Notes: generated by a model from the sequence alone, not told the origin. A DNA stretch of 64,000 nt from Pinus tabuliformis (GCA_031772625.1 CM062816.1:831148071-831212070), one strand, 5' to 3'. Shown: positions 23,075 to 35,709, numbered from the stretch's first letter. Program-made: numbers and translations.

Positions 23075-24133
23075 TGTGACATGCCCAACCATGCCTATTC
23101 CTATTGGGATGGTGGGGCACTATAAATTTCCATTATTTCCCTCTAAATTTATCCATAATAGCCAAATTTGATACCATATAGTTATGTTGTCATGCCATTG
23201 GGTTTAAATATGCATGATAATGCATATCACAAATTTAACATACAAAAAAAATAATGCACAACAATTAACCAAACAAGCACTAATTAAATACCTCAAGTCA
23301 CATAGTAGAATGTCATAAAATCATATGTAAACACCACTTATCTTTTATAATGGATAGACAAAATTTGGTTACTAACGTGGGATGTTTCTCCCACCCATAG
23401 ACATAATTGCACCAGTTCGTTCTACAATAGGTCACCCCTAAACTAGGGCATTGATTCAACAAGGATTAACAATAACTCTCTCTACCAATTTACTACTAAT
23501 TTATCATTCTATTCACTCATGCAACCATCCCAATCACTATTTTTTTTCTCCTTCAGTTTGCACAACCCAACAAATAGATCCCCTTCTCTGTAATGTAACC
23601 CCTTAATCTATCACACCCCATTCTCTGATCCAACATATACCGAAGAGAAAAATATCATAATGTTAGGATCTACAATGATTATCAACACAAAATTTCTCAA
23701 TAGAATTACAACCGTAATTCAACCTTTATTATAGGCTTCATTCCATTCCTCTTACATCTCGAACCACAATAGAATCATAGATGAAATGATTGTAAGAATG
23801 AATAGGAAATCCACCTAACTACTTGGCACATATCCTTAGGTTGATATTCCTTTTTTATAGCTTAAGGTAAGGTACATTGGAAAATATTAAAATATCATTA
23901 TTTTGGATTTGGCTCCTTTGGGTCCTCGTAGCCCCCTCTCACTCCTCTCTTCTAGAGTCATATCCCCCATCATTTTAGTCCCCCTTGCCTTGCAACTAGA
24001 GATATAATTTTACCAATAAATGTAATGTAAATTATAGTTATTACTTGTCCCTTAGCCATACTTTTGGGCTCATATCTTAAATTACATATTTACATTACAT
24101 TACATTTACGAGGATCAAAACGAAGGTGTTACA
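23075..24133 (-). repeat. LTR of a minus-strand element, 1059 bp
   Basis: The left end is tgtgacatgccc and the right end gaaggtgttaca, giving imperfect inverted ends TGTGACA/TGTTACA. The PBS at 23061-23070 lies beside the left end. The LTR ends resemble those of plant Ty3/gypsy chromoviruses, but no coding sequence remains to confirm this. The frame at 24064-24282 spans the right border and is not regarded as a gene. Confidence 0.68.
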
Positions 24134-25084
24134 CATTCAATGTGGTTACATGTTCATACCTTGAATGCGATAAACTACCATTCTTATTTGGCCAAGAATT
24201 TAGGGTTGATATATTTACAAGATCAGGTCAATTACTCCTTGCATGGGGTGAACCAAATTTGTGTTTATGGTTCTTGGTTTGATCGCTTAAATGACCCATT
24301 ACCCCTTCCTCCAGCTATCCCAAGACCTTGACACCTTGTTCACCTAGCTCTTGTGCTATCTCACACAGAATCTCTATAACATCCTCCTCTAGTGGTCTAG
24401 ACCCCAAATGGAGAAACTTATCAATATCCCACACAATGTCTCATCACCCTAAGCTAGGAATAGACCAAATTCTTGGACCCTCCAATGGGATCCTTGGATA
24501 AGTCCATACTTTCTTCCTCATATGACATATTTTCTTCCATGTAGATTTTACCAATCACTCACTGAAAAATAAGGTCCACTCTAGATACTCTTACAAAACC
24601 CTCACTATCCAAAACACAAACCATTTTATTTTTTTATTATTACTATTCAAGAGAAATCAATCTTAAAAAACTCTTAGTAAGTTAACCACACTTGAATTCA
24701 GTATATCAACAATTATTTCAAACACTCATTTGGATTTCCATTAGTTGCAAGGAATTTCTTCTCATGGAAGAATAATCGCAAAATAAATGGTTTGACTCTA
24801 TAGAACCAATAACCCTTCATCTTCATTATCATTAAAATGGAACTGTTTGTAGGGTCTTTCTAGAATATTTTTTGCACTATGTAAATAATCTCTCTTTTAT
24901 TTTATCGGACGAAACATAATGTCTTTCTATTGATTTTAACTTCAAGAAGTGATGGAAACTATTTTAAAAGGAATAAGCAGCTAGAATCCCTGAACTTTGA
25001 ATTTGAAACCTTAAAATTCCCATTTGCATTGTGGATGGAATGAATGTTAGGGTTTTCTATAAGTTCATTATGTCAAACTTCTTT
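24134..25084. other. No recognisable gene
   Basis: AT-rich sequence without a coding reading or clear repeat border. The small open frame at 24140-24331 has no known motif. The right edge (about 25085-25130) is a short TG/CA-rich run that belongs to the LINE-R 3' end. Confidence 0.4.
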
Positions 25085-25826
25085 TTTTAACTTATATATG
25101 TGTGCGTGTGTGTTTGTGTGTGATTAACATCCATTAAGACCGAAATGGTCTGTTAGACCTAAAGAAGGTAAGAGATTACTCAGAATTCTTTATAATTTTA
25201 TTTCTATGCTCGAAAAGCATTAAGAGAAGTGTTCCAAGATCACCATGTTTTTGCTAACTTAAAAGGTCAATAAGGCTGGTAGTGTGAAAAATATTTTGAA
25301 ATTTATATCTAATGTGGATGTAAGCTAGACAATCTAAGTAAAAGTACTTTTGTTCTTCAGCCCTATTAGTGTCACAAAGGTCATAGACTCTTTCATCCCA
25401 TGGTGTTTTGGGAATTGGCCCACTCCCAATTTCATTATGGAGCTCATGAGAATTTGTTCTTATTTCAAAAATATTTATTTTCTTCTTTAAACTAATCAAT
25501 ATATTTATTTTTTAGATTTGGATTTATCATCTCCTTATAATATCTTAGTTTCTTTTTTCCCTTTAACTCCTTAAATTTTGATGTAATAATATTTTTAATA
25601 TCATCCTTATTTTTCAAAATGGTCTCATCCTTAATCTCCCAATGGTCTATCCAAGAATGGGAATCCTTATTCCATCCCCACTTAAGCCAAAGATGGTGGT
25701 TTTTACTAGAGTTAGAAGCAATTTTAAAAAACCTCTTGTATTCCTTGTTGTTTAACATCTTCTTATTCATAAGATACCTAGTCGTAGACATGCTTTCAAT
25801 GGGGGAGACTCACTTCTATAAGTAGG
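25085..25826 (-). pseudogene. LINE-R C-terminal part and 3' end, minus strand
   Basis: Two minus-strand frames (25492-25791 and 25254-25499) form the C-terminal end of a non-L1 LINE polyprotein. They read LRYYKEMINPN, then INIFEIRTNSHELHNEIGSGPIPKTPWDERVYDLCD and a C-x2-C-like module (here Y-x2-C after Arg, then a ...C...Y.H.R end). A HGDLGTLLLMLFEHRN tail follows (about 25200-25250). The 3' end is an AC-rich run near 25090-25130. The frame upstream continues at 35710, on the other side of the inserted LTR element. Several missense changes remove the first Cys and the His of the zinc module. The quoted conserved wording is typical of the family; the clade (RTE-, I- or Jockey-like) is not settled. 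Confidence 0.75.
25822..25826. repeat. Left target-site duplication of the LARD element
   Basis: gtagg precedes the 5' LTR, and ggagg (35710-35714) follows the 3' LTR. One mismatch is expected after the age indicated by LTR divergence. The LINE-R protein reading joins across the two sites, which supports the call. Confidence 0.75.
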
Positions 25827-28606
25827 TGTTGTCGCTGTGACAAACACCCTTCAAAAATTTTCCTACACACAAATTTTGGAGCCTACTGTGGATCTTACAA
25901 TCTGTCATTCCATAGACCCTTCTTGGTTAGTTGATGCTTTTGATCTCCCTTCTTGGATTGGAAGTTTCAAGGGTAATTGCTCACACATTCTCAGTCTACA
26001 ACAAGTTCATGAGTGCATTCTTTTAGGCAAGCTTGAACATGCATAGAACGGTCCATCAAGGTTGTGCCTTTACAATGTCCAATCCATGTCGACAGTCAAT
26101 GCACATTGACATCTACATTTTCTGACTTCTAGTTGCATTTGTACTTATATTTCGGTGAGTTTTGCAAATTGTTGCTTTCACACACCTTTATTTTAGCGAG
26201 TGTCGTTTTCATTTTTTCGACTATCTCTTTCACTTGCTTTCATTCTAATTAGTTTCCTTTCATGATATCTTCACTTTGACATGTGTTTCTTTCACTTTCA
26301 TTCACATATTGCAAGTGTAAGCTTGTTTTGGTGGTTTCAAGAGGTTCTCCTTGTGTAAATGAGTCAATCTTATCATGTAAACCTCTGTTGCACTCATTTC
26401 CAAAGTTTTAAGAACTATCACACAAGTGTCGTCACGGTCATCGCAAAGTGTATCTTTAGTGTTGCACTTGTCATAATTTGTTGTAAAGGTTGTCGCACTG
26501 AGAGAAGTGTGTTTTTAAAGAGTTCCAGATTATCTATGTTGTGTCTTCAGGCAGTCTAAGTGTGTGATCACATTCAAGTCCTATCATTATTCACATCAAT
26601 TTCACTGATCCCACCCTTCGCCAAATTTCAGAAAATTCCCGCAACTTAGCCTCATCCCACCTTCCTGAACTGCGCATTTCGTAGTCCAAACCCTCAAGCT
26701 ATAACCCTGCCTCTTGACATTGCATAATGCATAGTTCCCGCCTTCCAGGTGTGTGCACTACGTAGTTTCAGTGCTCAAGCTCGAGCCTTGGCCTCCAAAA
26801 TTGTGTAATTCAACCCTCCAACCTAGCCCCAATTGTGCACTACGCAGTATCTGTGCTCAAGCCAAAACCTTGAGCTCTTGAACTGTGCAACTGTGCAATC
26901 ACCATGTTTTCTCTACCTCCCAAAACTGCGCAGTTGACTAGAACAATCCAAAACCCTGCATCTTGACTCACTGAGCCTCAAAACTACGCAATATGTCTAT
27001 ACAGTCGAGCCTGAACTGTGCATTGCACACTCTCAAGGCTTAAGCCTCAGCCTTGAGCTCTTGAATTGCACAATTTCACAATCACCTGGGCTCCTCTATC
27101 TTCCATAAATACACAATGGGAAAAATCAGTGTTCAAGCCCTTAGCCTAGCTTTGAGAGCTCCCCATCTATGCAATCTTTTTCTCAATCCAATATTGAACT
27201 GCGCATTGTGAAGTCTCAAGGCTTAAGACTGATCCTTTACTACCTGAGCTACAAAATTGTGCGGTCATTGAGCCTCTCCCTTGGCTTGCCACCTGGTTTC
27301 GGCTTAGTTAGTGGATCATCATGCAACATCTTAGACTAGGGTTTTATCAAAATGATGTCATCTTGTCATGAGTGGATTGTAGATGCGGGAAATATATCAT
27401 GCTATGGCAAGATGATGAAGAAGGATATGGAGAAGGAGGACATGCTAAAAGACACATATGGAGCTAAATAAATAATGTGATCATCAAGCGATAATATGAG
27501 GGAACACTAGATTACAACAGAAGATCAAAGATTAGGACCGCATGAAGACTCCATCTGATTCACAACCCTTTGGAGGGTGGATATGAAGAAAAAAGCATAT
27601 ATCTCATGAATATGAAGCATTGCACATCTATTGTTGAAGACAAAGGAGAAACAAGAATGGCTCGACATTGCCATGTCATCAAGAAGTCCTTGTCAGCAGT
27701 GTCATGCCATGTCATGTCATGAGTCGTCATATGCCACATCATTCTTGTGGATTATGTAATTTCTTATTCGAAAATGTATTGTAAAGTGGAAGTCCAAAAG
27801 ACATGTATAGAAGATGAAGATTCATGTAAAGTTGAAAATTCATAGGAAGTCAAACAACCATGAGGGTAGTCAAAGAGTCACAAGGGAGGTGAAGCATCAC
27901 CCCATTAGTTATATATACACCCTCATTGTATGAGCAAAGTATTTTTCACCTTGGCTCCTCCCATAATGCATTAGAGAGAGAAGCTAGTTCTTTTGAGGAG
28001 CAAGGAGTGACTCCAGTGCTCCAATATTTGGGCTAGTGGTGTTCGATGTATACATGTGTCTTGTGACTTTTACTTAATACTTGAAGCCTAATGGCTGACA
28101 CATTTTCATGAATGGATTATGAATATTTGTAAGACCGTTTTGTGATTTTCTTCACCTGTACTAAAGTAGTTGAACTATTTCGGTTATTTTAGTGCTTCGC
28201 TGGATGTTAGACATACCTTTTTTGTTTGTAATGGTTGTAATGACTGTCACATCTTTGTGGATTGTTCCATTGGATGTTATATGGATATATTATGTGTGTG
28301 TGTGTGTCTTTATTAGGGTGGTACTATTATCTCTCTCCTGGAGGCTCACTTTCCTTTCGCTCTACAGTATAAGAATCTTGACACACATACAAATGAACAC
28401 TCGCCAGGCATACTTACTTACTGATCTGAGATTACTTGTGCATGACTCTCTTGTGCTGAAATTTGTAACCAAAGAAAACCTATAAGAATATATGGTACTC
28501 AGGCCGATATCGCTGATGGGGCTCCTATTCCAAACGGTGTGAGGTCTAATTGGGACTTCACATTGGGGAGATCCCTTTAGTTGACATGTTTCCAGCACCG
28601 TCAACA
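25827..28606 (+). repeat. 5' LTR of the LARD-like element
   Basis: The LTR opens with a palindromic tip (15 bp in the 3' copy). From about 26640 to 27290 it holds a series of degenerate units centred on TGCGCA. A TATA box, tatatatac, lies near 27909-27919. The end is caccgtcaaca. Open frames at 25837, 26359 and 28192 recur partly in the other LTR and are repeat shadows. Confidence 0.88.
27909..27919 (+). promoter_or_regulatory. TATA box of the LARD 5' LTR
   Basis: gttatatatacaccctc is conserved in both LTRs (here and near 34938-34950), about 30-40 bases before the gagcaaag/gagaaaag segment. Conservation between otherwise diverged LTRs supports a functional role as the core promoter. Confidence 0.55.
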
Positions 28607-28609
28607 AAA

Positions 28610-28627
28610 TGGCACTAGAAGGAGGGC
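28610..28627 (+). other. Primer-binding site of the LARD element
   Basis: tggcactagaaggagggc starts four bases after the 5' LTR. It is one transition away from tggcgctagaaggagggc, a PBS form I recall from plant gypsy elements. The CG to CA change fits methylation decay. The matching tRNA was not checked. Confidence 0.6.
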
Positions 28628-28659
28628 CAGATGACAAGTTGTTCCCGTTGAGTCTGTTT

Positions 28660-31600
28660 TGAATCTCCTATCATAAATTTCTCTTTCCCAAATCATAATC
28701 CCAGAGTGTTTTTCTAACCTACCTCCTAGAAAAATTACAATCTCCGCGGAACTTGTTCATGCCTTGTCTCAATTAAAGTTTAATGGCGAGGGTGGTATAT
28801 TTTTATCCAAACACATAAATTATTTTGTTGGGTTTTGTTAAACTTTCGAAATCGGTGATGAATATGTTATATGTATTCTATTCACCCTCACTCTTGAAGG
28901 TCGTGTTAAGCATTGGTGTCATACCTTACCATATTTTTTCATTCATTTTCTTCATCATTTTACTAAGGCAGTTCATCAAGCTTTTGATGGGTATGATTAA
29001 CGAGATGTTTGTAAAAGGAAAAATCAACTTAGAATGGAGTTTGATGAATCAGTTGAGGATTTTGCTAATAGATTCCTTCACTTACGTTGTGAGCTTCCTG
29101 AAGAAGATATGGATGGGGATTTATTTAAGCAAAAGTTTGAATTTTTGGTTCATATTTATTTGAACCAGTTTGAATCTACGTCGCCTGATGTTTTTATGTC
29201 CCCAACTCTTGTAAATCATGAAACACCTCTAATTTTAGAGGAAGAACCTACTATTCCTTTTGTTCCTTGTCCTCCTCCTTTTCCGATCCCAATGAGGGTG
29301 CCTCCTTACGATAATAATAAAGTTGGGAAACATTCACATCAAATTCCTAATCCATCTTCTCATCCTCCTTCCACCTTTCATGATTCAGACCCAATGGAGG
29401 AAATCTCGAAATGGCTCATGAAGCCCATGGTGAATACTAACTCCTCCATTCCACAAGTTGATGTTACTATTCATAACTATAGTCTCAAGTCTGATCTGGA
29501 TTTATTTTATCCTCTATCATCTACGAGCCATGAATTTTTGTATCGTGATCTTCCCGATCAATCTTCTCCACTAGCTAGTTTTTCACACTCTCTTGATTTT
29601 CGAGTTGTTGGTTCAAATTGCAATCAGATACAAGGCAGTCACATTACACAGATAGAGGAGCAGGAAGGTGAAGATGATTTCAATCTTTCTTCTCTTTTTC
29701 AAAATCCTCCATGTCAAAAATATGCACTTCAATTCTTGTATGATTCCCAATCTATTAATCTCGATAGTGAATCAAATGCGATCAACTCTTTCAATCAATC
29801 CATAGCCTTGGGAAACAATCATTTTGATGATGATTACTTTGTTGATGTATGCGATCACGAATGCCTAGGTGCATCATCTAATATTTTGGTTTCTCATGAA
29901 GATGTTATTATATAGATAGAATCTAATTTGGTAAAAGAAGATGTCCTTACCAAAACTTCATCTTCATCTCACTATCCCTTTTGCTCTACCATTTGTGATG
30001 CATCTACTAGCAACGAAGATACTCTATGCTCCTCAAGTTTTCATCCAATGATTTAACTGCTCAATTGACACAAGGTGGTGAGATTATCCATGATGAAAAT
30101 GAAAACAATAAAATCATTGAGTACTCTTTCCATCTATCATCATCTCCTCTCTTGCATGAAGATAACTCTCCAAAATAGTTTTCTCATGAAATTTCGTTGA
30201 TTCATACATCTTCATATTTGCGATAAGATGAATCCTTCAACTTGAGTAATTAGGTTGTTGAAGTTGAAAAATACGTTCAAATTAGTGATAGAGATGGCTT
30301 CCATGCAGTGAACAATGGTCTTATTGAAACTAGTGGTAGCATCTATCCTCGCACCATGCACGATCTGGTTTAATCTTCAGTATGTGATTTTACAATCCTT
30401 GAAAGTTCTAGGACTTGTCAAGAAGTCAAGGCACTTCAACTTTCATTGATGGTTATTTCAGGATCTCGCGACTCTGGTAAGCCCCATGAACGAAGTTAGA
30501 TCTGGTTTCTTTCGCACAACCCTTCTCTTTCCATGGTTTCACTCGATGTAAATCTATTTTTGAAATATATTTGGTATTTCGAATGTAATTTTTCAAACTT
30601 TCAAGATTTTAATTCTAATCGAACTCAGGAATCTTCTTCATTTGATCCATATTCATGCAAATATCTCACATCAAACTCGGGTTTGGATTTTGTATCTCTC
30701 ATAAAGTCATGGAATTTTGAATTTGGTCATTTCAAAGACTATCTTTGTCCAAAAGAATGATCCCTATCAGATTCATTTCTTAATAGTCAACTCCTAGGTT
30801 TTCTTGTGAATGTTGTATTGCAAATCTTTCCTTTCATCACACCTGAAATCCTCTTGAGTGATAATGAATGCACGAGTTATCGCGTGAATCAAATTATTCT
30901 ATGCTCAGTATGTCCTGATTGGTCTCATGTGTTTCTTGTGTTAGCATCCCTTTTAAATTATTTCTATGACTACGATGCTTATACAATTTGTCACCATTTA
31001 CAAGAAAATGGTTTGTCGCATTCGGCTTGCGAAGAAGTTGGTTCGATTGTTCAGAGCATTCGCAATGCTGTTTAAATTGATTCATCTTCATTAACTGCTA
31101 ACTGGGAATCTGATGGTTTAATCAGTCCATTTGATCATAATATTAATTTTCATCTGTTTTATCATTTTCCCACCAGCATATTTGATGACATTTGTTTCAC
31201 ATTGATTAATCTTTATGGTTTATCTCACCATTCGGATACTTGTCAAGCATCTGAGGCACTTTAGCCTTCGCTGATGGTTATAATAGGTCCTCACTATCTT
31301 GGCAATCCTTCTAAATATGATCATATCTATTTTCCCTCATAAGCTTCTCATCCTGATCCTGCGCTTCTAATTGAAGATTCATTATTTCAAAGTTTTATGG
31401 ATTTTAAGGAGGATTTTTTCGAATTTCATGATCCAATCGGTGAATGGTTGGAGCAATCTTACTTAGAAATATTTGCTGCAAATAACAGGCTTCAGAATTT
31501 TCTCATGCTCGCTAAGTAGGATGACACAGAAGAAGGTGCATTCGCAAGAAGTCTTCGAGGTTTTTCTGGTCATGGTTTCGGTCGACAAAGTAAGAATGCG

Positions 31601-31820
31601 GATTGGTTCAAAGTAATGGGTGTAACACATTTTTCTGCCCACATGCAATACCTTCTTTATATTGTGCAACTTCTTCAAGCTCCTATCTTTTTCGTTGCAC
31701 ATTACTTTATATCTATTTTAATTGCTCATATCTTTATGGATGCATGTCAGGAAAAACTACAGTGGTTACATTGGAAATTTCATTATATGTGACCCTGACC
31801 TTTTAATTGTTTAGGATAGG
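28660..31820 (+). pseudogene. Gag-like domain plus long unknown polyprotein of the LARD element
   Basis: One long coding strand, about 950-1000 codons, can be followed with a few stops and one frame change (near 30030-30050). The first part (frame of 28776) reads AELVHALSQLKFNGEGG, then RVKHWCHTLP, then FDESVEDFANRFLHLRCELP, which looks like a Ty3/gypsy gag capsid domain (about 28720-29165). The open stretch 29034-29915 (293 codons) continues with proline-rich and then acidic, Ser-rich sequence. From 30050 to 31600 the frame is rich in Ser, Phe, Asp and His with no known domain. Two parts repeat each other (30405-30480 and 31230-31310, both with TCQ..xAL...SLMVI). No RT or integrase motif occurs. 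It may be an oversized gag or a captured gene. Confidence 0.55.
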
Positions 31821-32825
31821 AGTATGACTAGTTTCATTTTTGTTTCCCCTCTCTTGCACTCATCCCACACTTTTTCTCCTTAGTCTCTCTTATATTTTCT
31901 TACATCATGCTTTGGTTTAGCCTCTTTTGCTTGTGCCTTGGTTTTTCTTTTCTTGTTGTGTCATGTCTTTTCCTTTTGTTCTATCAATAAGACTTTTCAT
32001 GAAGGGTGTCCCATTTGGGCTCAAAAGACAATGTGGCAAAATAGAAAATGACTTTGTGACACTGTAACATTTGGCTAACTGTCTGTCCTTCTTCCTTTTC
32101 TTGGTTACACCTTTTGGTTGATGATATTCCGATGGAAAATGTGATCCTTGCATTAAGAAGGAAACCATCATCTCCATGTATATTTTGGAAACCTCATCCC
32201 TACACTTGGGTTTTTATGTTTCAGCGTTTTCAAGCTGATCCAATCAAGTAGATAAGGACAAGGGAAAAATCTAAACAAGAAAACCTAAATTAGAGCTCTC
32301 TATATTATTCTTTGAAGGAACAACCTCTCCTACTCTCAATAAGTTTGGATCCCTATTCCACCCATAAAATGAATAGATGTCTATGAAAATTCCTTTTTAA
32401 ATAAATAAATAAAGCCGAAAGAAGAGAAAGGCTTCCTACATAGAGAGGTGAAGTAAGAAACTCCGTCGGGGTACTGTCAGGACTCGCTGGAAGCGGAGCA
32501 ATGTTTGTGTTCTTGAAGTGACTCCGTCGGGGTATTGTCCATAATTGCTAGTAGTGGAGAAACACCAGAGATGAAAAACTATACTTTTAAAATCTAAAGC
32601 TCGCAAACTTCATTACCATATCCTCATTCGAAACATTGTGTGATCGCTGAACTTATGTTTGTGTTTAACCGAGAAAAGGAATGAAGGGGACTATGTTTAT
32701 GCATGGGATAAATGGGGAAGCCATGGTAATATGAATGATGAATCAATACTTCCTAAAGAAATAGACCTTGCATGAAAGAATTGACCAAGGCAAGGAAGCT
32801 GAAGTTTTACCAGTGTGTCGCCAAA
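31821..32825 (+). other. 3' non-coding part of the LARD interior
   Basis: There is no coding reading. A pair of related segments with ctccgtcggggtaNtgtc lies at 32461-32505 and 32521-32566. A clean polypurine tract directly before the 3' LTR was not seen; the last 20 bases before it are mixed (accagtgtgtcgccaaa). Confidence 0.5.
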
Positions 32826-35709
32826 TGTTGTCGCTGCGACAAACACCCTCCAAAATTTTTCCTACATGCAAATTTTGGAGGCTACTACGGATCTTACGAT
32901 TGGTCATTTCATAGTCACTTCTTGGTTAGTTGATGCTTTTGAGCTCCCTTCTTGGATTGGAAGTGTTGAGTGTAATTTCTCACACATGCTCAGTCTGCAA
33001 CAGGTTCATAAGCACATTCTTTTACGAAATCTTGAACATGCATAACATGGTCCATCAAGACTGTGCCTTTGTGATGTCCAATCCATGTCGACATTTAGTG
33101 GCACTGACATCGACAATTTCTCACTTCTAGCCACGTTTGAACTTCTATTTCGGTGAGTTTTACAAATTGTCACTTTCACGCATACTTGTTTTCGGGAGTG
33201 CCATTTTCATGTTTTCAATTGTCGCTTTTGCTTTCTTTCACTCTAATTTTTGTTGTTTTCATGATATCTTTGCTCTAGCATGTGTTGCTTTCATTTTCAT
33301 TCGCACTTTATCCCTTGTCATATTTTGGTATGTTAAGTGTCACATAATGTACATAAGATTGTTTTGGTGGTTTCAAGAGGTTCTCCTTGTCTAAATGAGT
33401 TGATCTTACCATGTAAATCTCCATCGCACTCATTTCCAAAGTTTTAAGCATTGTCGCACAAGTGTCGTCACAATCGTCGCAAAGTGTATCTTTAGTGTTG
33501 CACTTGTCATAATTTGTTGTAAAGGTTGTCGCACTGACAGAAGTATATTTTTAATGTTTTCTGGATGATCTATGTTGTGTCTTCAAGCACTCTAAGTTTG
33601 TGATTAGAGTCAAGTCCTATCACTATTCACATTAGTTTCACTGATCCCACACTTAGTCAAAATTTGGAAAATTCCCAGCAACTTAGCCTCATCCCGCCTT
33701 CTTGAACTGCGCATTACACAATCCCAACCCTCAAGATGCAACCTTGTCTTTTGAAACTGCACAATGCACAGTTCCGGCCTTTCAGGCCTGCGAAATGCAC
33801 AATTTTAGTTCTAAAGCCCAAGCCTTGGCCTCCAAAATTATGCAATTCAACCCTCCAACTTGGCCCCAACTACGCACTGTGTAGTCTCTGAGCTCAAGCC
33901 CAAAACTTGAGCTCTTGAAATATGCAACTACGTAATCACCAGGTTTGCTTTTCCTCCCAAAACTATGCAGTTGACTGAAACAGTGCAAAACCTTGCAGCC
34001 TGACTCACTGAGCCTCAAAACTACACAATTTTCTTGTACAGTCTAGCCTGAACCATGCATTGCACAGTCTCAAGACTCAAGCCTCAACCCTAATCTATTG
34101 AACTCTGCAGTTGTACAATCACCTGGGATCCTCTGTCTTCCAAAACTGCGCAATGGGAAAAATCAGTGTTCAAGCCCTCAACTTCGCTCCCTGAGCTCCC
34201 CAAATGTGCAATCTTTTGCTTAGTCCAAACCTGAACTACGCATTGCGCAATCTCAAGGATCAAGCCTGACCCTTGACTGCCTGATTTGTGCAATTATGTA
34301 GTCATTGAGCCTCTCCCTCAGCCTGCCACTCGGTTTTGGCTCAGTTAGTGGATCATCATGCAACAACTTAGACTAGGGGTTTATCAAACTGATGTCGTCT
34401 TATCATGAGTGGATTGAAGATGGAAGAAATCTATCATGTTATGGCAAGATGATGAAGAAGGAGACATAGAAGGAGGACATGCTAAAAGACACATATGGAG
34501 TTGAAGAGATAAGTTGATCATCAGTCAAGAAAATGAGGGAACACTAGATTACAACAGAAGATCAAAGATCAGGACCGCATGAAGACTCTATCTAATTGAC
34601 AAACCTTTGGAGGGTGTATATGAAGCAAAAAGCATACATCTCATGAAGATGAAGCATTGCACATCTATAATTGAAGACAAAGGATCAACAAGAATGGATC
34701 GGTGTCATCAAGAAGTCCTTGTGAGCAATTTCATGCCATGTCATGACATGATTCGTCATATTCCACATCATTCTTGTGGGTTATATAATTTCTTATTCGA
34801 AAATGTATTATAAAGTGGAAGTCCAAAATACATGTACAAAATATGAAGAGTCATGTAAAGTTGAAAATTCATAGGAAGTCAAACAGTCGTGAGGGTAGTC
34901 AAAGAGTCACAAGGGAGGTGAAGCATCACCCCATTGGTTATATATACACCCTCATTGTATGAGAAAAGGACTTTTCACCTTGGCTCCTCCCGCAGGGAAT
35001 TAGAGAGACAAGCTAGTTCTTTTGGGGATCAAGGAGTCAGTCTAAAGCTCCACTATTAGGGCTAGTGGTGTTTGATGTATACATGTGTCTTGTGACTTTT
35101 ACTTAATACTTGAAGCCTGATGGCTGACACGTTTTCATGCATGGATTGTGAATATTTGTAAGATTGTTCTGTGAATATTTATGATTCATGTTTTCTTTCA
35201 CCTGTACTAAAGTAGTTGAACTATTTCGGTTATTTTAGTGCTTATCTAATTGAGAATGTGTTGTAATGGTGGCTATAATTGTCGCATCCTTTTGGACTAT
35301 TCTACTGGATGTTAGACAAATCTTTCTTGTTTATAATGGTTGTAATGACCGTCACATCTTTGTGGACTATTCCGTTGGATGTTAGACAAATATATTATCT
35401 GTGTGTGTGTGTCTACTAGGGTGGTACTATTACCTCTCTCCTAGAGGCTCACTTTCCTTTCCCTCTATAGTAGAATAATCTTGACACACATACAACCGAA
35501 CACTCACTAGGAATACTCACTTGCTGATCTGAGATTACTTGTGCATAAATCTCTTGTGCTAAAATTTGTAGCCAAGGAAAACCTATAAGAATATATAGCA
35601 GTCAGGTTGATATCCCGGATGGGGCTCCTATTCCAAATGGTGTGAGGTATAATTGGGACTTCGCATCAGGGATACCCCCTTGGTTGACAAATTTCCAACA
35701 CCATCAAGA
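32826..35709 (+). repeat. 3' LTR of the LARD-like element
   Basis: It matches the 5' LTR along its length, including the palindromic tip, the TGCGCA-type array (about 33690-34320), the TATA box and the final segment. It carries an extra stretch near 35170-35340 where gttagacaaat...gtaatg words are duplicated relative to the 5' LTR. The last bases read catcaaga where the 5' LTR has cgtcaaca. Confidence 0.87.

Larger units (their letters stand above)
25827..35709 (+). mobile_element. Large non-autonomous LTR retrotransposon (LARD-like), 9.9 kb
   Basis: Two long direct repeats, 25827-28606 (2780 bp) and 32826-35709 (2884 bp), start TGTTGTCGCTG and end near CAACA. The first is followed by a PBS-like tggcactagaagg at 28610. 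The 4.2-kb interior holds a gag-like domain and a long decayed frame but no protease, RT, RNase H or integrase motif. Long LTRs with a coding region lacking pol fit the LARD / TR-GAG group. The gag wording resembles Ty3/gypsy gag. The LTRs differ by many substitutions, and the 5' LTR lacks about 70-100 bases near 28190. The element is therefore old and presumably immobile. Confidence 0.85.
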
